A stretch of 64,000 bases of DNA, taken from NCBI GenBank assembly GCA_030528325.1, contig JAUMZD010000005.1, positions 1-64,000 on the forward strand, written 5' to 3'. The notes under the pieces are model-generated. The model did not search any database, had not been told where the DNA came from, and saw nothing but the letters and a program-made list of their open reading frames with translations. Origin of the DNA: Lautropia sp. GTDB taxonomy: Bacteria; Pseudomonadota; Gammaproteobacteria; Burkholderiales; Burkholderiaceae_E. This document shows positions 7,560 through 15,225 of the stretch, piece by piece (the stretch's first letter is position 1; each line of letters opens with the position of its first letter). A program made the position numbers and the translations under genes.

Positions 7560-7820
7560 ATGACGCGGATCCCGGACCCGATCCTCACCACAGCTCAGCT
7601 AGGGGCGATACTGCAGGCCGAGCGTAAAGCGAAGGTCTTGACCCAGGCGGCGCTGGCCGCACGAATCGGCCTCAGTCAGTCCAGGGTTTCTCATCTTGAG
7701 CAGAATGCGCACGAACTCAGTGCCCAGCAACTGCTTGCCTGGTGCGCAGTGCTGGATCTGGAGCTGTCATTGGGTCGGCGAGGCAGCGCTTCAGTCTCAA
7801 CCAACCTGGCCGAGTGGTGA
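7560..7820 (+). CDS. hipB: HipB-type XRE-family antitoxin (toxin partner broken)
   Basis: An 86-residue helix-turn-helix protein: LTTAQLGAILQAERKAKVLT followed by QAALAARIGLSQSRVSHLEQ, the Cro/C1 fold, ending with the beta-strand segment LDLELSLGRR typical of HipB. It would repress its operon and bind HipA kinase. The following hipA is clearly inactivated, so this antitoxin is likely an orphan regulator. The 5' region (7490-7559) is notably AT-rich, as expected for a promoter. Confidence 0.8.
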   Translation: MTRIPDPILTTAQLGAILQAERKAKVLTQAALAARIGLSQSRVSHLEQNAHELSAQQLLAWCAVLDLELSLGRRGSASVSTNLAEW

Positions 7821-7821
7821 C

Positions 7822-8840
7822 ACGGGTCGCCGGTCTCACAGCCGTAGCCTGTCCATCTGGAGCAATGGCGTCCGCGTGGGCGGGTGGACGATCACGGCTC
7901 AAGGGGCGAGCGAGCTGGCTTACGACACTGATTGGGTCAGGGCCGATGTGGGTCGGCCGTTGTCGTTGTCATTGCCGTTCAATCTGCAGAATCTGCCGTT
8001 GAAAGGCGAGAAGGTCAGCAACTATTTTGCCAATCTGCTGCCAGACAGTGAGGTGATGCTCCGCCGGGTGGCTGAGCGCTTCCGTACCGGATCGCTGGAT
8101 CCTTTCGACTTGTTGAAGGCGATCGGACGGGATTGTGTGGGAGCAGTTCAGATACTGGGCGAGAACGAAGAGCCCACGGGTTTTGATCAGATCGAGGGCA
8201 TTCCTCTCTCTGAGGATGAGGTCGAGTGGCACCTGATGGAAACGGTTGCGTCTTCGTCGTTTCCTTTTGAAAGGGGGGAAGGGGAGGGCTTTCGCATCTC
8301 TCTGGCCGGCGCGCAGGAAAGTATGAGAGCGATGGCGGCCCGGGGCCGAGGGAGCTGTTTGGCACGCTGCGTCAATCGGTCAATGCGGAGGCAGACATGA
8401 AAACACTGATGGCGGCACAGGTTCTGTTCTGGCTGCTGCGGGCTCCGGATGGGCATGCCAAGAATTTCAGCATTCAGCTCCTGCCGCGTGGTCGTTTCCG
8501 GTTGGCTCCCCTGTACGATGTGATGTCCGTCTATCCGGCGCTGGGCAAGGGGGCCCATCACTGGGCGCCCCACGAAATCCGCTCCGCCATGGCCCTGCTG
8601 GGCAAGCACCGTCATTACCAGATGCAGGGGATTTAGCGGCGGCATTTCAACAGCACTGCCCGGAAAGCAGGCTATGGGGATGACGCGGAGGCGATCATCG
8701 AGGACATTCTTGCGCGCACGCCGGAGGCCATGGCGAGGGTTCAGACCGAACAGCCGAAAGATTTTTCCCAACACGTCCTGGACTCGATATTGGGCGGCCT
8801 GGAGCAGGCGAGCAACAGGCTTGCAGCCATGGCGACATGA
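7822..8840 (+). pseudogene. hipA: hipA toxin kinase, inactivated by at least three lesions
   Basis: The HipA N-terminal domain is readable (GRRSHSRSLSIWSNGVRVGG, RPLSLSLPF, NYFANLLPDSEVMLRRVAER), but the codon in start position, 7822-7824, is ACG. After FRISLAGAQES (about 8310) the coding sequence jumps frame and resumes near EADMKTLMAAQVLFWLLRAP at about 8385, so the central ATP-binding part is deleted. The catalytic loop APDGHAKNFS and the metal-binding PLYDVMS remain. TAG at 8634-8636 interrupts the frame where the sequence otherwise continues in frame (RRHFNSTARKAGYG) to TGA 8840. HipA normally phosphorylates glutamyl-tRNA synthetase; this one cannot. Confidence 0.8.
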
Positions 8841-8876
8841 TTCGTCGCCGGTGCGGGCACGACATCATTTTTTCCA

Positions 8877-9026
8877 TCACCCCCTGGCCTTCACGACCCA
8901 GTTCGCCAGCAACCTCTTCGGGATGCCCAGCCTGCCGGCAAGCTCGGCTTGTGACAGCCCCTGCTCCAGGACCATCCTGACGGCCTCCGTTCTGAATTCG
9001 GCCATGTAACGTTGATTCTGTTTCAT
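8877..9026 (-). mobile_element. IS3-family orfA stub
   Basis: From ATG 9026 the strand encodes 49 residues: MKQNQRYMAEFRTEAVRMVL then EQGLSQAELAGRLGIPKRLL, the helix-turn-helix N-terminus of an IS3-family OrfA. It stops prematurely (ARG then TGA) and nothing of OrfB follows. About 25-55 bases upstream of the ATG, TAGACACCCACATGAGGGAC resembles an IS terminal region. The rest of the element is gone. Confidence 0.6.
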
Positions 9027-9257
9027 CCGTTGACCCTCCACGGTCATTGTCCCTCATGTGGGTGTCTACGGAAGTCAGCCTACCTCACTACTGGTTCGAT
9101 GATGTGGGAAGTCTACGCGTCATTGAAGGGGCGTGTGGAGGAGGTGGCGGATCGGCAGGGGAGTCCTTTTGTCCAGCTTTCCATACCGTCCACATCAGAA
9201 GCATTGTTGCTTCTCTGCACGCTTTGGCATGCTCCAGACAAAGGAGGGTGCCTGGCA

Positions 9258-10400
9258 GTGATCGATCGCGCAGAAAAGTATTTTTATCTCCTCATGGTGA
9301 TCACCTTTCTGGTGATGACGTGGGGCTGGCTTGAGTTGCTCACGCCGGACCCACCAGAACCATGGACGGCAGATCAGATTCGCGCCGAAGCAGGAAGGAA
9401 GCTGCCATCTCCTCATGTGAGCAATGACTCCAGAACTCATCGACCTGATATCTATTTGCCTGTGCGTGCGCACGTTGGTCAGGGGTCGGCGGTTTTTCGA
9501 AAAAGCAAGCGCCTTGTTTGGGGGCCATGGCAGGACGCACGCGATCGAAACACCTGGACAGAGTGGGATGCCGAGCATGTGGCCAGTATCCGAAAGCGCC
9601 TGGAAGAGGATCTGAAGCGTGCAGATCATGTCATCGATAGCGCCGGGTATCTGCATGAGGGGCGGAAGATCAAGCGGGATGCTACTGCACTCGATCGGAT
9701 GGCCGCAGAATTTCTCACCCTGGAGCGACAACGCTCGAAGCTGCTATGCGACTCGATTGATTCGCGATGGGTGTCGATGGAAGCAGAGAAGGACTGGCGG
9801 AGCGAAGAAGCCGATAAGCAGACGCTGAACGATCTTCGTGAGCTGGTTGTGGAATGTCGCTACTGGCAGGCGGAGGCAAAGCGGGAAGGGGGTTGGAGTC
9901 AGGGGATGGAAGCAGGGGCAGGAACGGGGTCTGCCGTTGTGTCAGAGCTTGCCTTTGTACCTGCTGCTGACGGTGCGCCTGTCAACAGGCCTGCCATCCT
10001 GTCAAATGTGCAGCTTCAATCAAGCTTGACGCGCGTTCAGTCCAGGCGTTACAGGCTGGGTCAGTGGTTCGCTGAGAATCGTGTTGCCATTTTCCGTGAT
10101 CTGAATCGGCTACTGGAGTACGAGGACTATGCGACGTTGCTGAAGCGGGCCAGTTATTTTCAACAGTTCGGCGATCCACTCATTCAGCGTCTGATCGATT
10201 TTTCTGCGGAGCAGCTGGAGGATCAACAGAGAAGAGAGCGGGCAACGGTTCTCATGGCCCAGGCTGCTCGGCTCAAGCAGGAGGAGCGTGCCAGTGAGTC
10301 TGCCCGATCAGTGACGAAGTCGAAATCTGAAGCATCTGAGTCGCGCAAGAAAGTGCAGACAGATCAGGGCAAGAGGGAAAAAGCCTGGAACAAGGGATGA
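9258..10400 (+). CDS. Hypothetical protein with N-terminal membrane anchor and coiled coils
   Basis: I do not recognise this 380-residue protein. A single hydrophobic helix (YFYLLMVITFLVMTWGWLEL, residues about 8-27) is followed by a long charged, helix-rich region with coiled-coil character (residues about 95-170 and 300-380, ending in a Lys/Arg/Ser-rich tail). GTG 9258 is chosen because AAGGAGGG lies nine bases upstream; an ATG at 9099 in frame lacks such a site and lies close to the IS remnant. The next gene, 12 bases downstream, also encodes a membrane protein, so the two probably form one operon. Confidence 0.6.
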   Translation: MIDRAEKYFYLLMVITFLVMTWGWLELLTPDPPEPWTADQIRAEAGRKLPSPHVSNDSRTHRPDIYLPVRAHVGQGSAVFRKSKRLVWGPWQDARDRNTWTEWDAEHVASIRKRLEEDLKRADHVIDSAGYLHEGRKIKRDATALDRMAAEFLTLERQRSKLLCDSIDSRWVSMEAEKDWRSEEADKQTLNDLRELVVECRYWQAEAKREGGWSQGMEAGAGTGSAVVSELAFVPAADGAPVNRPAILSNVQLQSSLTRVQSRRYRLGQWFAENRVAIFRDLNRLLEYEDYATLLKRASYFQQFGDPLIQRLIDFSAEQLEDQQRRERATVLMAQAARLKQEERASESARSVTKSKSEASESRKKVQTDQGKREKAWNKG

Positions 10401-10412
10401 TGGAGAGTCAGG

Positions 10413-10883
10413 ATGATCGGTGCATTTTTGACTGTGATAGCGGTTGTACTGCTCGGCCTTGTTCTGGAACCATTGATGGGCTTTCTGCTCGCACTCGCTT
10501 TGATGTTCGTGGGACTTGGAATTGCTTCAGGTCTTGCAGTGATGTTCACCATCGTCTTCATCGATCGTGATCTGATTGAACGGCCTCCGCCTCCGCCTAC
10601 TGTGGAAGCCTTGGCCGGGTTCACGGAAACCATGGATGCCTACGAGACAGCACGTCAGGAACTCAGAGAACGCTTCGAGCCTCATCGTGATGAAATTGTT
10701 CAGTACGTGGATGCTCGTCTCAGTGCCGGTGATTATCGTGAGGCTTGGCGAGTTTCCCATGAGTTCATCGATCTTGGCGACATCCGGCTGCAATCATCAG
10801 GCCTGATGGCTCGAAAAAAACTGGAAAATTTACAACAATCTCCTGAAGCCGAAAACCGTGATAGGCCGTCCATACGTCGTTGA
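10413..10883 (+). CDS. Hypothetical membrane protein with cytoplasmic helical tail
   Basis: A 156-residue protein: two hydrophobic segments at residues about 2-22 and 23-48 (FLTVIAVVLLGLVLEPLMGF and MFVGLGIASGLAVMFTIVFI), a PPPPP hinge near residue 59, then a charged helical domain (ETARQELRERFEPHRDEIVQ; DYREAWRVSHEFIDLGDIRL). GGAGAGTCAGG precedes the ATG. It follows the preceding gene closely and shares its weaker GC bias. No family recognised; a membrane complex with the upstream protein is a guess. Confidence 0.6.
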   Translation: MIGAFLTVIAVVLLGLVLEPLMGFLLALALMFVGLGIASGLAVMFTIVFIDRDLIERPPPPPTVEALAGFTETMDAYETARQELRERFEPHRDEIVQYVDARLSAGDYREAWRVSHEFIDLGDIRLQSSGLMARKKLENLQQSPEAENRDRPSIRR

Positions 10884-10962
10884 GAGAATGGCTGAGTGGG
10901 CCGGGGTGAATGTCATCCGCGTGTATTGTTCTTGGTCTTGATGACTTTCAGTCTGAACAGAT

Positions 10963-11205
10963 TCAACGCAACAGCTCCAATCCCATATGCTCGGCAAACG
11001 GCCGGAAGTCCTGGTCAGCAGACAGCAGGGCGTGGCCTTGGGAGAGGCAGAAGCTGGCAATGATCACGTCAGCAGTCTTACGGGCGGTGAACCCCCGTTT
11101 CCTCAGCTGACGGTAGCAGTGAGCGCTGAAAATGGCCTGTTCGGTGCAGGGGTTGACTTTGCCATTGAAATAGTCGATCCAGACACTGGAGTCGACCACG
11201 ATCAT
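10963..11205 (-). pseudogene. vapC: vapC toxin with internal deletion
   Basis: Residues 1-22 (MIVVDSSVWIDYFNGKVNPC) are the intact VapC start with the first Asp, and the end (YRQLRKRGFTARKTADVIIA, then LLSADQDFRPFAEHMGLELL) is the intact VapC C-terminus with the distal Asp residues. The roughly 50 residues that normally join them, carrying the conserved Glu, are missing, giving an 80-residue in-frame protein. ATG 11205 overlaps vapB by 4 bases. Activity is unlikely. Confidence 0.72.
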
Positions 11206-11420
11206 GGCTGTTGAGCCTGCGAAGGTTGTTGGTCCAGGCGCATGGCCTCCAGGTCGCCTTCCCACCGAAGCTTTCCTCGCCACCGGCGGAGATCCTGTTG
11301 TTCATGCAATTGAATGAGGGTTTTCAAGGCAAGCTCGACCGTTTCCTGCTTGGTGCCAAGTTGGCTCGCCTGCATGGCGGCCTTCATCAAGGCATCATCG
11401 ATCACGATATTGGTTCTCAT
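11202..11420 (-). CDS. vapB: VapB-type antitoxin
   Basis: A 72-residue protein, MRTNIVIDDALMKAAMQASQ then LGTKQETVELALKTLIQLHE, a ribbon-helix-helix followed by the toxin-binding RRWRGKLRWEGDLEAMRLDQ. This is the classic short VapB (DUF2191-like). It lies directly before the internally deleted vapC. The same C-terminal motif is found inside the triple chimera at 2776-3321, showing that several copies of this module once existed in the region. Confidence 0.82.
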   Translation of the reverse strand: MRTNIVIDDALMKAAMQASQLGTKQETVELALKTLIQLHEQQDLRRWRGKLRWEGDLEAMRLDQQPSQAQQP

Positions 11421-11485
11421 GCTGATCCAGGGCTTCGATGTGTATTGATTTAAGAATCATGCACATCAGGTCATGATCGTACATG

Positions 11486-11684
11486 TGTCCGGGATTCAGT
11501 CTGCCTTGCAGTGGGGCTACGGCCTGGCTCGCTGGAATCCCAACGCGACCCTGATGCGAACCAATTTTGAGGAAAACCGGGAGATCGGCAGGCGTATCGC
11601 GGAGGCTGCCAACGCTGCCAGGGGCGGGTGGCAGTACTCATGCCCAAACTGAGGCCATCGCATTGGCCTTCTCCACGCGTTGGC
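11486..11684. pseudogene. Collapsed second copy of the tetR / UPF0261 / TIM-barrel locus
   Basis: Four short blocks match the 3.9-6.7 kb locus in the same order and strand: 11486-11528 with 3893-3935 (inside tetR), 11529-11645 with 5439-5558 (UPF0261), about 11651-11667 with 6431-6447 (TIM barrel), and about 11665-11684 with 6665-6684 (just after it). Scattered substitutions and small indels separate the copies. Everything between the blocks is deleted. No reading frame is expected to work. The remaining bases of 11421-11816 show no gene; AT-rich sequence at 11745-11800 probably holds the hipB promoter. Confidence 0.75.
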
Positions 11685-11816
11685 TTCAGGCAGCGGTGGG
11701 CGTCCAGCTCTCGGCCAGGCATGGCTCTCCAGGCCAAAATGCCCTATAAGATAGTCAAATCACTGAGTATTGGCTAATATATAGGTCATATCTTGTCTCT
11801 TCATGCCACCAACCTC

Positions 11817-12161
11817 ATGCCAAAATCAACACTTTCAGCCTTCCCCTCGGCCCTGAAGCAACTGGCTGCTTTGGGTGAGCGTCTTCGGCTGGCACGTCTG
11901 CGGCGAAAGCTGGGTAGCGGTCAGTTTGCCGAACGTGTCGGCGTCTCTCGTGAAACCTTGCGGCGCATGGAAAAAGGTGATCCAACCATCGCCATTGGTA
12001 CCTGGGTTCGTGCATTGCGGGTGCTGGGGCTGGAGGCGGATCTGGATGCCGTCGCCGCAGATGATGAGTTGGGGCGCAAGCTGCAGGATCTGGATTTGCT
12101 GCCGGTGCCACGAAAGCCCCGTCGGGCGGCCACTGGCCAGGGAGCAGGTGCTCATGGCTAA
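11817..12161 (+). CDS. hipB: Second HipB-type XRE-family antitoxin
   Basis: A 114-residue helix-turn-helix protein (ALGERLRLARLRRKLGSGQF then AERVGVSRETLRRMEKGDPT; residues about 22-62) with the HipB-like continuation RALRVLGLEADLDAVAADDE. It overlaps the start of a truncated hipA (ATG 12154) by 8 bases. ATG 11817 is preferred over TTG 11793. Like the copy at 7560 it has lost a functional kinase partner, so any role now is regulatory only. Confidence 0.75.
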   Translation: MPKSTLSAFPSALKQLAALGERLRLARLRRKLGSGQFAERVGVSRETLRRMEKGDPTIAIGTWVRALRVLGLEADLDAVAADDELGRKLQDLDLLPVPRKPRRAATGQGAGAHG

Positions 12162-12484
12162 AGATCGGCGACAAGCCTGGGAGGTTCATCTTGATGCCCC
12201 GGAGCTGGGGGCAAAGGCTCGGGTGGGCACGCTTTACCGTCCTGTGGTTCGCACCGATCTTGCTGCCTCCTTCGCCTATGATCCAGCCTGGTTGAAGGCG
12301 GGCAAGGGATGGTGCAACCACGCTACCAGACGTCGATGCGGCTATCGCAACCGCAGCACTCTATCGTGTTGAGACACCGGAAGCACGCATGCTGCTGGAC
12401 GAGATTCGTGAGGTGGTGTCAAGCAGCGCTGGCAGCATGGATTTCAAGGGGTATTCCCGGGCAACGGATACTTCCGCGCATTGA
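12154..12484 (+). pseudogene. hipA: Second hipA, reduced to its two ends
   Basis: ATG 12154 starts a HipA-like N-terminus (AWEVHLDAPELGAKARVGTL then SFAYDPAWLKAG) that runs for about 53 codons to near 12310. The sequence then resumes in another frame at 12326 as PDVDAAIATAALYRVETPEA and DEIREVVSSSAGSMDF, which resembles the C-terminus of HipA, and ends with TGA 12484. The kinase core is absent. The end overlaps the convergent MazG-like gene by about 40 bases. Confidence 0.65.
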
Positions 12485-12770
12485 CCGCGATCTTCTCATG
12501 TGCAGCCTGCACCACGTCGATGCCCAGCACGTTGCCCAGCTGAACCAGGTAGATCAGCACGTCGGCCATTTCGGTACTGACCGCATGATGCTTGTCCGGG
12601 GGCAGGGTGAAGCTGTCCGCCTCCTTCATCCACTGGAAGTGCTCCAGCAGCTCTGCGGCCTCGACCATCAGGGCACAGGCCAGGTTCTTGGGTGAATTGA
12701 GAGGGATCCAGCCGCGTTGCAGGGCGAATTCGTGCTGGCGCTGGCTGAGGTCTTTCAGGCTGTCTGTCAT
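12444..12770 (-). CDS. MazG-like nucleotide pyrophosphohydrolase
   Basis: A 108-residue all-alpha NTP pyrophosphohydrolase. The metal-binding motif is visible: LMVEAAELLEHFQWMKEADS (EAAEL, residues about 37-42) and EMADVLIYLVQLGNVLGID (ExxD, residues about 67-71). Relatives (RS21-C6/dCTPase type) hydrolyse dCTP or other non-canonical or excess nucleotides to the monophosphate. Such enzymes often sit near TA or mobile loci as housekeeping or stress genes. It looks complete; its 3' end overlaps hipA debris. Confidence 0.82.
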   Translation of the reverse strand: MTDSLKDLSQRQHEFALQRGWIPLNSPKNLACALMVEAAELLEHFQWMKEADSFTLPPDKHHAVSTEMADVLIYLVQLGNVLGIDVVQAAHEKIAVNARKYPLPGNTP

Positions 12771-12840
12771 GGGGATCCTGTCGGGTTGTCGGGCAAACCG
12801 TACAAATCAGGGACACGCCCGTCAAGATTTTCATGGCGCT

Positions 12841-12859
12841 CTAGCCAAAATCTGGCTAG
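12841..12859. promoter_or_regulatory. Probable operator of the phd/vapC module
   Basis: CTAGCCAAAATCTGGCTAG has perfect 6-base inverted arms (CTAGCC / GGCTAG) around seven bases, 40 bases upstream of the antitoxin ATG. Position and symmetry suit Phd autoregulation. Confidence 0.5.
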
Positions 12860-12898
12860 ACTAGACCAGATTCATCATTGTCATCACAAATCCACCAG

Positions 12899-13153
12899 AT
12901 GCAGATCGTCAACATGCTGGAAGCGAAATCTTCTCTGTCCCGCCTGGTCAAGGCGGTGGAAGAGGGGCAGGAGATCATCATTGCCCGTCATGGGCGTCCG
13001 GCAGCCAGACTGGTGCCGGTTTCTCCGTCGGAGGAGGGGCTACGTATCGGGGTGGCCAAGGGATTGTTCGACGTGCCGGATGACATCGATGCGGGCAATG
13101 ACGAGATCATTGCCCTGTTTTCAGGTGAGGCCACGCCAGATTTTCCGGCATGA
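12899..13153 (+). CDS. Phd/YefM-family antitoxin
   Basis: An 84-residue protein, MQIVNMLEAKSSLSRLVKAV then EEGQEIIIARHGRPAARLVP, the Phd fold with the conserved I-A-R-x-G-x-P-x-A-x-L strand. The acidic tail (VPDDIDAGNDEIIALFSGEA) would bind the toxin. ATG 12899 fits the family start. The stop overlaps the toxin start by 4 bases (ATGA). Confidence 0.87.
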   Translation: MQIVNMLEAKSSLSRLVKAVEEGQEIIIARHGRPAARLVPVSPSEEGLRIGVAKGLFDVPDDIDAGNDEIIALFSGEATPDFPA

Positions 13154-13536
13154 TCCTGCTTCTCGACACCCACATTGCGCTCTGGGCGATCAGCGATAGC
13201 CCCAGATTGTCCGGGCAGGCTCGCAAACTGATCCTGTCAACGGAAAACAGGATCTGGGTCAGTGCTGCCACGGTCTGGGAGATCGCCATCAAGCATGCCT
13301 TGCGTCGGGGGCAGATGCCCTTGTCTGGCGAACAGGCCCTGGGATACTTCCGGCAGGCGGGTTATGCCTTGCTGCCCATCAAACCGGAACATGCTGCCGC
13401 GGTAGACAATCTGCCCACCTTGCATCACGACCCCTTTGACCGCATGCTGGTGGCTCAGGCGAGGGTCGAACCGATGCGCCTGGTGACACACGACGCCACG
13501 GTGGCCGCTTATGATGGTGGCATCATCCTTGTGTAG
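13150..13536 (+). CDS. vapC: PIN-domain (VapC-type) ribonuclease toxin
   Basis: A complete 128-residue PIN protein of the type paired with Phd antitoxins: MILLLDTHIALWAISDSPRL (first Asp), VSAATVWEIAIKHALRRG (Glu near residue 43), and LPTLHHDPFDRMLVAQA (Asp near residue 96) followed by LVTHDATVAAY. All expected acidic residues are present. With the upstream antitoxin it is one of the few undamaged modules of the zone. Confidence 0.88.
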   Translation: MILLLDTHIALWAISDSPRLSGQARKLILSTENRIWVSAATVWEIAIKHALRRGQMPLSGEQALGYFRQAGYALLPIKPEHAAAVDNLPTLHHDPFDRMLVAQARVEPMRLVTHDATVAAYDGGIILV

Positions 13537-13805
13537 CAGGGGCCAGGCCACGCGCCGGCACTGTCTGCAGCAAGACGAAAAACAACTCAAACCCACAAAA
13601 AGCAAAAGCTGTAACAAGAAGGCGTTTTTCTTATTACAAAATGATGTAACAAAAAGACAAAGATCCGGGGTGTCAAAAAAATAAGAAGGCCAAGCACTAT
13701 GCTGGTCGTCAAGGCCTGTTTTCGTGATCGGAACTTCTGCGCAGACCGTGTTCGATCCTTTTCGTCCGTTCACGCACACCTTCATTCATGGAGGCAATCC
13801 AGCTC
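13537..13805. other. AT-rich intergenic stretch with an inverted repeat
   Basis: No gene. The composition is far richer in A/T than either flank. TGTAACAAGAA (13610-13620) and TTCTTATTACA (13628-13638) form an imperfect hairpin, and TGTAAC recurs at 13645-13650. It may carry the promoter of the lipoprotein gene that follows, but no -35/-10 pair is clear. Confidence 0.4.
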
Positions 13806-14960
13806 ATGAACAATAGATTCTCACCCCTTCAGATGCCGATGACGTCGGCCGCCTTGTGCCTTTTGCTGGCCGCTTGCGGCGGCGGAAGCAGTGGTTCTGA
13901 CAGCGCCGTCTCCAGCAGCCCGAACGGGCCTTCGACCAGTTCGCCAGCAGATGGTCAGGGCAGTACGATCACTCAGCCGGGCGCTGGCAGCGGCGGCTCG
14001 GGTAGTGGAGGAACGGGCAGCGGCAGCGCATCGGGCGGCACGGGAAATCCGGGCTCTCAGTCGCCGGCCGTTCCCCAGACCACCGAGGCGCTGCTCTCCG
14101 AGCAGGGCATTCGTGGCAACGTGCTGCGCAGCATGCTCGACCAGAAACTCAGTGCGCCTGGCGTGCGAGGAGACGCCGAGACGGTCAGGGCTGCCGATGG
14201 ACGCTACGGGTGGTTCCTGCCGCCATCCAGCGGTATCCCGAGCATCCAGAACAATGTCCGTCTCGATCCGGACAACTACGTCCGCGAGAGCCGGCCTGGC
14301 ATTCCCTATGAGATCCTCAGCTACCGCCCGCTGGAAGGCAGCAGCACCTACAAGCTGTGGTCCCATATCTACGGGATCGGATACGCGAACAGCGACACCA
14401 CCGTTCCCGTCCGGCCTTTCACGCTGGAAATGCCCATCAGCGGCAGTCCGCAGCTGCTGTCGCTTGGCAAGACAGTGAACATCCGCCTTGAGGCGCCACG
14501 TGCCACCTGGAACGCGAAGCCCGACACGCCCGCAGAAGACATCACGCTGACGGCCACTGAAGCGCTCGAGGTGCCCGGCAACGCCCTCCTGCCTTTCGGC
14601 AAGGCCGTGCAGACCTGGCGTGGTGACAACCAGCAGAAAGTCGAGCTGGTTCTGGCGGGCCGCTGTGACACGGTCAACACGGATCACACGGGCAAGGTCG
14701 TTGAAGACTTGCCCAGCCGTGCGCCCGGCGCAGAACTCTGCTGGAACTTCGATCTGACCCATCTGAAACGGCAGATCTGCGTGATGTATGCCGTGCCTGC
14801 CAGCGACGGCCGCGTGGGCAACCCGCTGACCAAGGTTCCATCGACGGCCGAGGCGGAAGCACGTCTCGAGGAAATGGTCGATCAGCGCAGCGTCTTTGCG
14901 GGTGAAAGCGGTGCCCTCTTCTGGCGCAGCGGTCACTTCCGTTGCGAGAAGAAGGGCTGA
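13806..14960 (+). CDS. Surface lipoprotein of unknown function
   Basis: A 384-residue protein. The signal peptide ends in a lipobox, CLLLAAC, with Cys24 as the lipidation site. A Gly/Ser/Pro-rich linker follows (residues about 25-95), then a globular part with YGWFLPPSSGIPSIQNNVRL, YEILSYRPLEGSSTYKLWSH, four Cys residues that could form disulfides, and a C-terminal RSGHFRCEKKG. I do not recognise the domain. GGAGG lies 11 bases before ATG 13806. Outer-membrane attachment is inferred from the lipobox with GGG at +2 to +4. Confidence 0.75.
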   Translation: MNNRFSPLQMPMTSAALCLLLAACGGGSSGSDSAVSSSPNGPSTSSPADGQGSTITQPGAGSGGSGSGGTGSGSASGGTGNPGSQSPAVPQTTEALLSEQGIRGNVLRSMLDQKLSAPGVRGDAETVRAADGRYGWFLPPSSGIPSIQNNVRLDPDNYVRESRPGIPYEILSYRPLEGSSTYKLWSHIYGIGYANSDTTVPVRPFTLEMPISGSPQLLSLGKTVNIRLEAPRATWNAKPDTPAEDITLTATEALEVPGNALLPFGKAVQTWRGDNQQKVELVLAGRCDTVNTDHTGKVVEDLPSRAPGAELCWNFDLTHLKRQICVMYAVPASDGRVGNPLTKVPSTAEAEARLEEMVDQRSVFAGESGALFWRSGHFRCEKKG

Positions 14961-15038
14961 GCGAAGCAGGAGGCGCTGCACGCACCCGGCGCGATTTTTT
15001 CCGTGCCTGCCCGCCGGGTGCGCGGGCCGATCTGCGGG

Positions 15039-15225
15039 CGTTTCATCGAGCGCCCCGGCATCCGGGCTGGCAAGGCGTTTGATGGCTGGTTGCAGGAGCT
15101 GAGGCGCCGCCGGCACGCCTTTTCATGATGGGAAGCAGCGCTGATATCTGACGGTTGGCAGGCCAGACAAATCAGCGCCCATAGTGGTAGCGGCAAGCCA
15201 GAATGACCAGCTCCTCATCGGTGGC
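15039..15225. repeat. Left copy of a direct repeat flanking the Wadjet block
   Basis: 15039-15128 (+) encodes RFIERPGIRAGKAFDGWLQE then LRRRRHAFS and a stop, an imperfect copy of the last 29 codons of the acyltransferase gene ending at 25024. 15172-15225 (-) encodes ATDEELVILACRYHYGR and a stop, a copy of the last 17 codons of yoeB at 25074-25127. Both are stubs without their 5' parts. Roughly 85-90% of bases agree by eye in the coding parts; the sequence between them has diverged. The last codons of jetD (to 15215) run into this copy. Confidence 0.85.

Noticed and set aside
13821-15116. 431-codon minus-strand open frame
   Set aside because: Antisense to the lipoprotein gene, whose lipobox and ribosome binding site support the plus strand.
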